Assembly: GCF_014237455.1 (NCBI RefSeq)
Contig: NZ_JABZFL010000089.1
Span: 1 to 53,132 of the forward strand
DNA: 53,132 bases
Reading direction: 5' to 3'
Source: Desulfobacula sp.
GTDB lineage: Bacteria > Desulfobacterota > Desulfobacteria > Desulfobacterales > Desulfobacteraceae
The notes under the pieces were generated by a model. The model saw only the letters and a list, made by a program, of their open reading frames with translations, was not told where the DNA came from and made no database searches. Below are positions 52,409-53,132 of this stretch, piece by piece. Positions within the stretch are counted from its first letter, which is position 1; each line of letters begins with the position of its first letter. The translations under genes and the position numbers were made by a program.

Positions 52409-53132
52409 ATGGAATACAGGAATACGCTTACAACCTGCACCTATTGCGGATGTGGATGCAACCTTTTTCTTGAGTCCCTTGACGGCAGGCTGACGGGCAC
52501 AATCCCCTGCAAGACCTTTCCGGTAAATGAAGGCAGGCTCTGTATCAAAGGATGGAACGGCCATCAGTTTGTTCAATCCGAAAAAAGGTTGAAAAAACCG
52601 TTGATGAGAAAAAACGGGGAACTCACAGAGGTTTCCTGGGATGAAGCCCTTGATTTTGCCGCATCAAAACTCAAAGAGATAAAACAAGCCAGTGGTCCGG
52701 ATTCAGTGGGGATTTTTACCTCTGCCAAAGTGACCAATGAAGAAAATTATCTCATGCAGAAATTTGCAAGAGCAGCCATCGGGACAAATAATATTGACCA
52801 TTGCGCAAGGCTGTGACATTCCTCCACTGTGGCAGGTCTTGCCGCATCTTTTGGCAGTGGTTCAATGACAAACGCAATATCTGAACTTGAAGAGTCAGAT
52901 GCAATTTTTATTATCGGGTCCAACACAGCAACTTCCCATCCTTTGGTGGCCACACGGATTTTCAGAGCCATTGAAAAAGGGGCAAAAGTGCTTGTGGCAG
53001 ATCCCAGGAAGAATCAGATTGCCGATCTTGCCGATCTCTATGTCCGTCATAAGCCTGGAACGGATGTAGCCCTGCTCAATGGGATAATGAAAGTGATTCT
53101 TGATCAAGAACTTGAAGACAAGGACTTTATTG
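52409..53132 (+). CDS. fdhA: Selenocysteine formate dehydrogenase alpha subunit, 5' part
   Basis: The gene runs off the right edge after 241 codons. The N-terminal FeS motif is CTYCGCGC with Cys in GRLCIKGW. The TGA at 52814-52816 is codon 136; the context DHCARL-U-HSSTVAGLA is the molybdenum/tungsten-ligand site of formate dehydrogenases, where selenocysteine is common. The frame continues with FIIGSNTATSHPLVATRI and ADPRKNQIADLAD, typical of the family. No signal peptide, so the enzyme is cytoplasmic. RBS GAGGAAAG. Its place behind bamF and the FrhB-like gene suggests that formate oxidation or formation is tied to the Bam electron path. Confidence 0.92.
52828..52846 (+). promoter_or_regulatory. 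SECIS-like hairpin of fdhA
   Basis: TGTGGCA (52828-52834) pairs with TGCCGCA (52840-52846), one G-U pair, around loop GGTCT. It starts 11 bases after the TGA, and the loop resembles the AGGUCU loop of Escherichia coli fdhF. Confidence 0.8.

Noticed and set aside
52409-52816. Truncated 135-residue formate dehydrogenase fragment
   Set aside because: The stop is at the known selenocysteine site of the family, and the sequence after it is intact formate dehydrogenase.
1-53132. CRISPR arrays, tRNA or rRNA genes, prophage or IS elements
   Set aside because: No regularly spaced repeats, cloverleaf-like sequences, rRNA-like stretches, integrase or transposase genes were noticed by eye; a covariance-model scan was not possible.

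Overview
The window is AT-rich and gene-dense, and its gene content fits a strictly anaerobic sulfate reducer of the Desulfobacterales (Desulfobacula/Desulfobacterium-like; inferred from gene content, not from a marker gene). Grounds for this are a class II (ATP-independent) benzoyl-CoA reductase operon with selenocysteine codons, several TRAP transporters, many histidine kinases with sigma-54 activators, and abundant ferredoxin/HdrA/GltD-type electron carriers. No rRNA, tRNA, CRISPR array, IS element or phage region was seen.

Layout. (1) 1-5029: a LytS/LytT-type two-component pair (minus strand), then a divergent radical SAM protein and an AEC-type permease. (2) 5132-8442: PhnD-like lipoprotein, hybrid-membrane histidine kinase with a Cys-rich segment, and a single-domain response regulator. 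(3) 8446-12058 (minus): a PEP-synthase-like protein and a tyrosine phosphatase fused to a YkgJ-like Cys cluster. (4) 12492-24978 (plus): a possible undescribed redox system, with a cytoplasmic molybdopterin oxidoreductase of the PhsA/PsrA type, a four-cluster ferredoxin subunit, a GltD-like flavoprotein, a CBS protein, a NuoG-like ferredoxin, small membrane proteins and a TauE/SafE exporter. A kinase and sigma-54 activator follow, and a -24/-12 promoter candidate lies in front of the first gene. (5) 25064-26599: an ArsR repressor and ArsP-like permease, each preceded by a near-identical operator. (6) 26651-32425 (minus): lipoprotein, TAXI-type TRAP transporter, DUF1850 protein and a two-subunit CoA-transferase, behind a perfect-consensus sigma-54 promoter. 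(7) 32670-40326 (minus): DctPQM TRAP transporter, histidine kinase, NtrC-type activator and an ABC-type binding protein. (8) 40699-53132 (plus): a DUF2080 small protein, had, an SDR and oah, then bamB-bamC-bamD-bamE-bamF, an FeS/FrhB-like protein and the start of a selenocysteine formate dehydrogenase cut by the right edge.

How it works together. Region 8 holds ring reduction (BamB-F) and the lower steps of benzoyl-CoA breakdown: alcohol oxidation (Had), hydrolytic ring opening (Oah), and probably oxidation of the 3-hydroxyacyl-CoA product (SDR). No benzoate-CoA ligase or dienoyl-CoA hydratase lies inside the window. The TRAP system of region 7 is divergent from region 8 and shares promoter-proximal sequence motifs with it, so it may import the aromatic or alicyclic acid. 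Region 6 pairs uptake with CoA transfer and may be controlled by the sigma-54 activator of region 7.

Four in-frame UGA codons (bamE codon 82, bamF codons 18 and 69, fdhA codon 136) are each followed by a 7-bp hairpin 11-15 nt downstream. They are read here as selenocysteine codons, so each interrupted reading frame is annotated as one gene.
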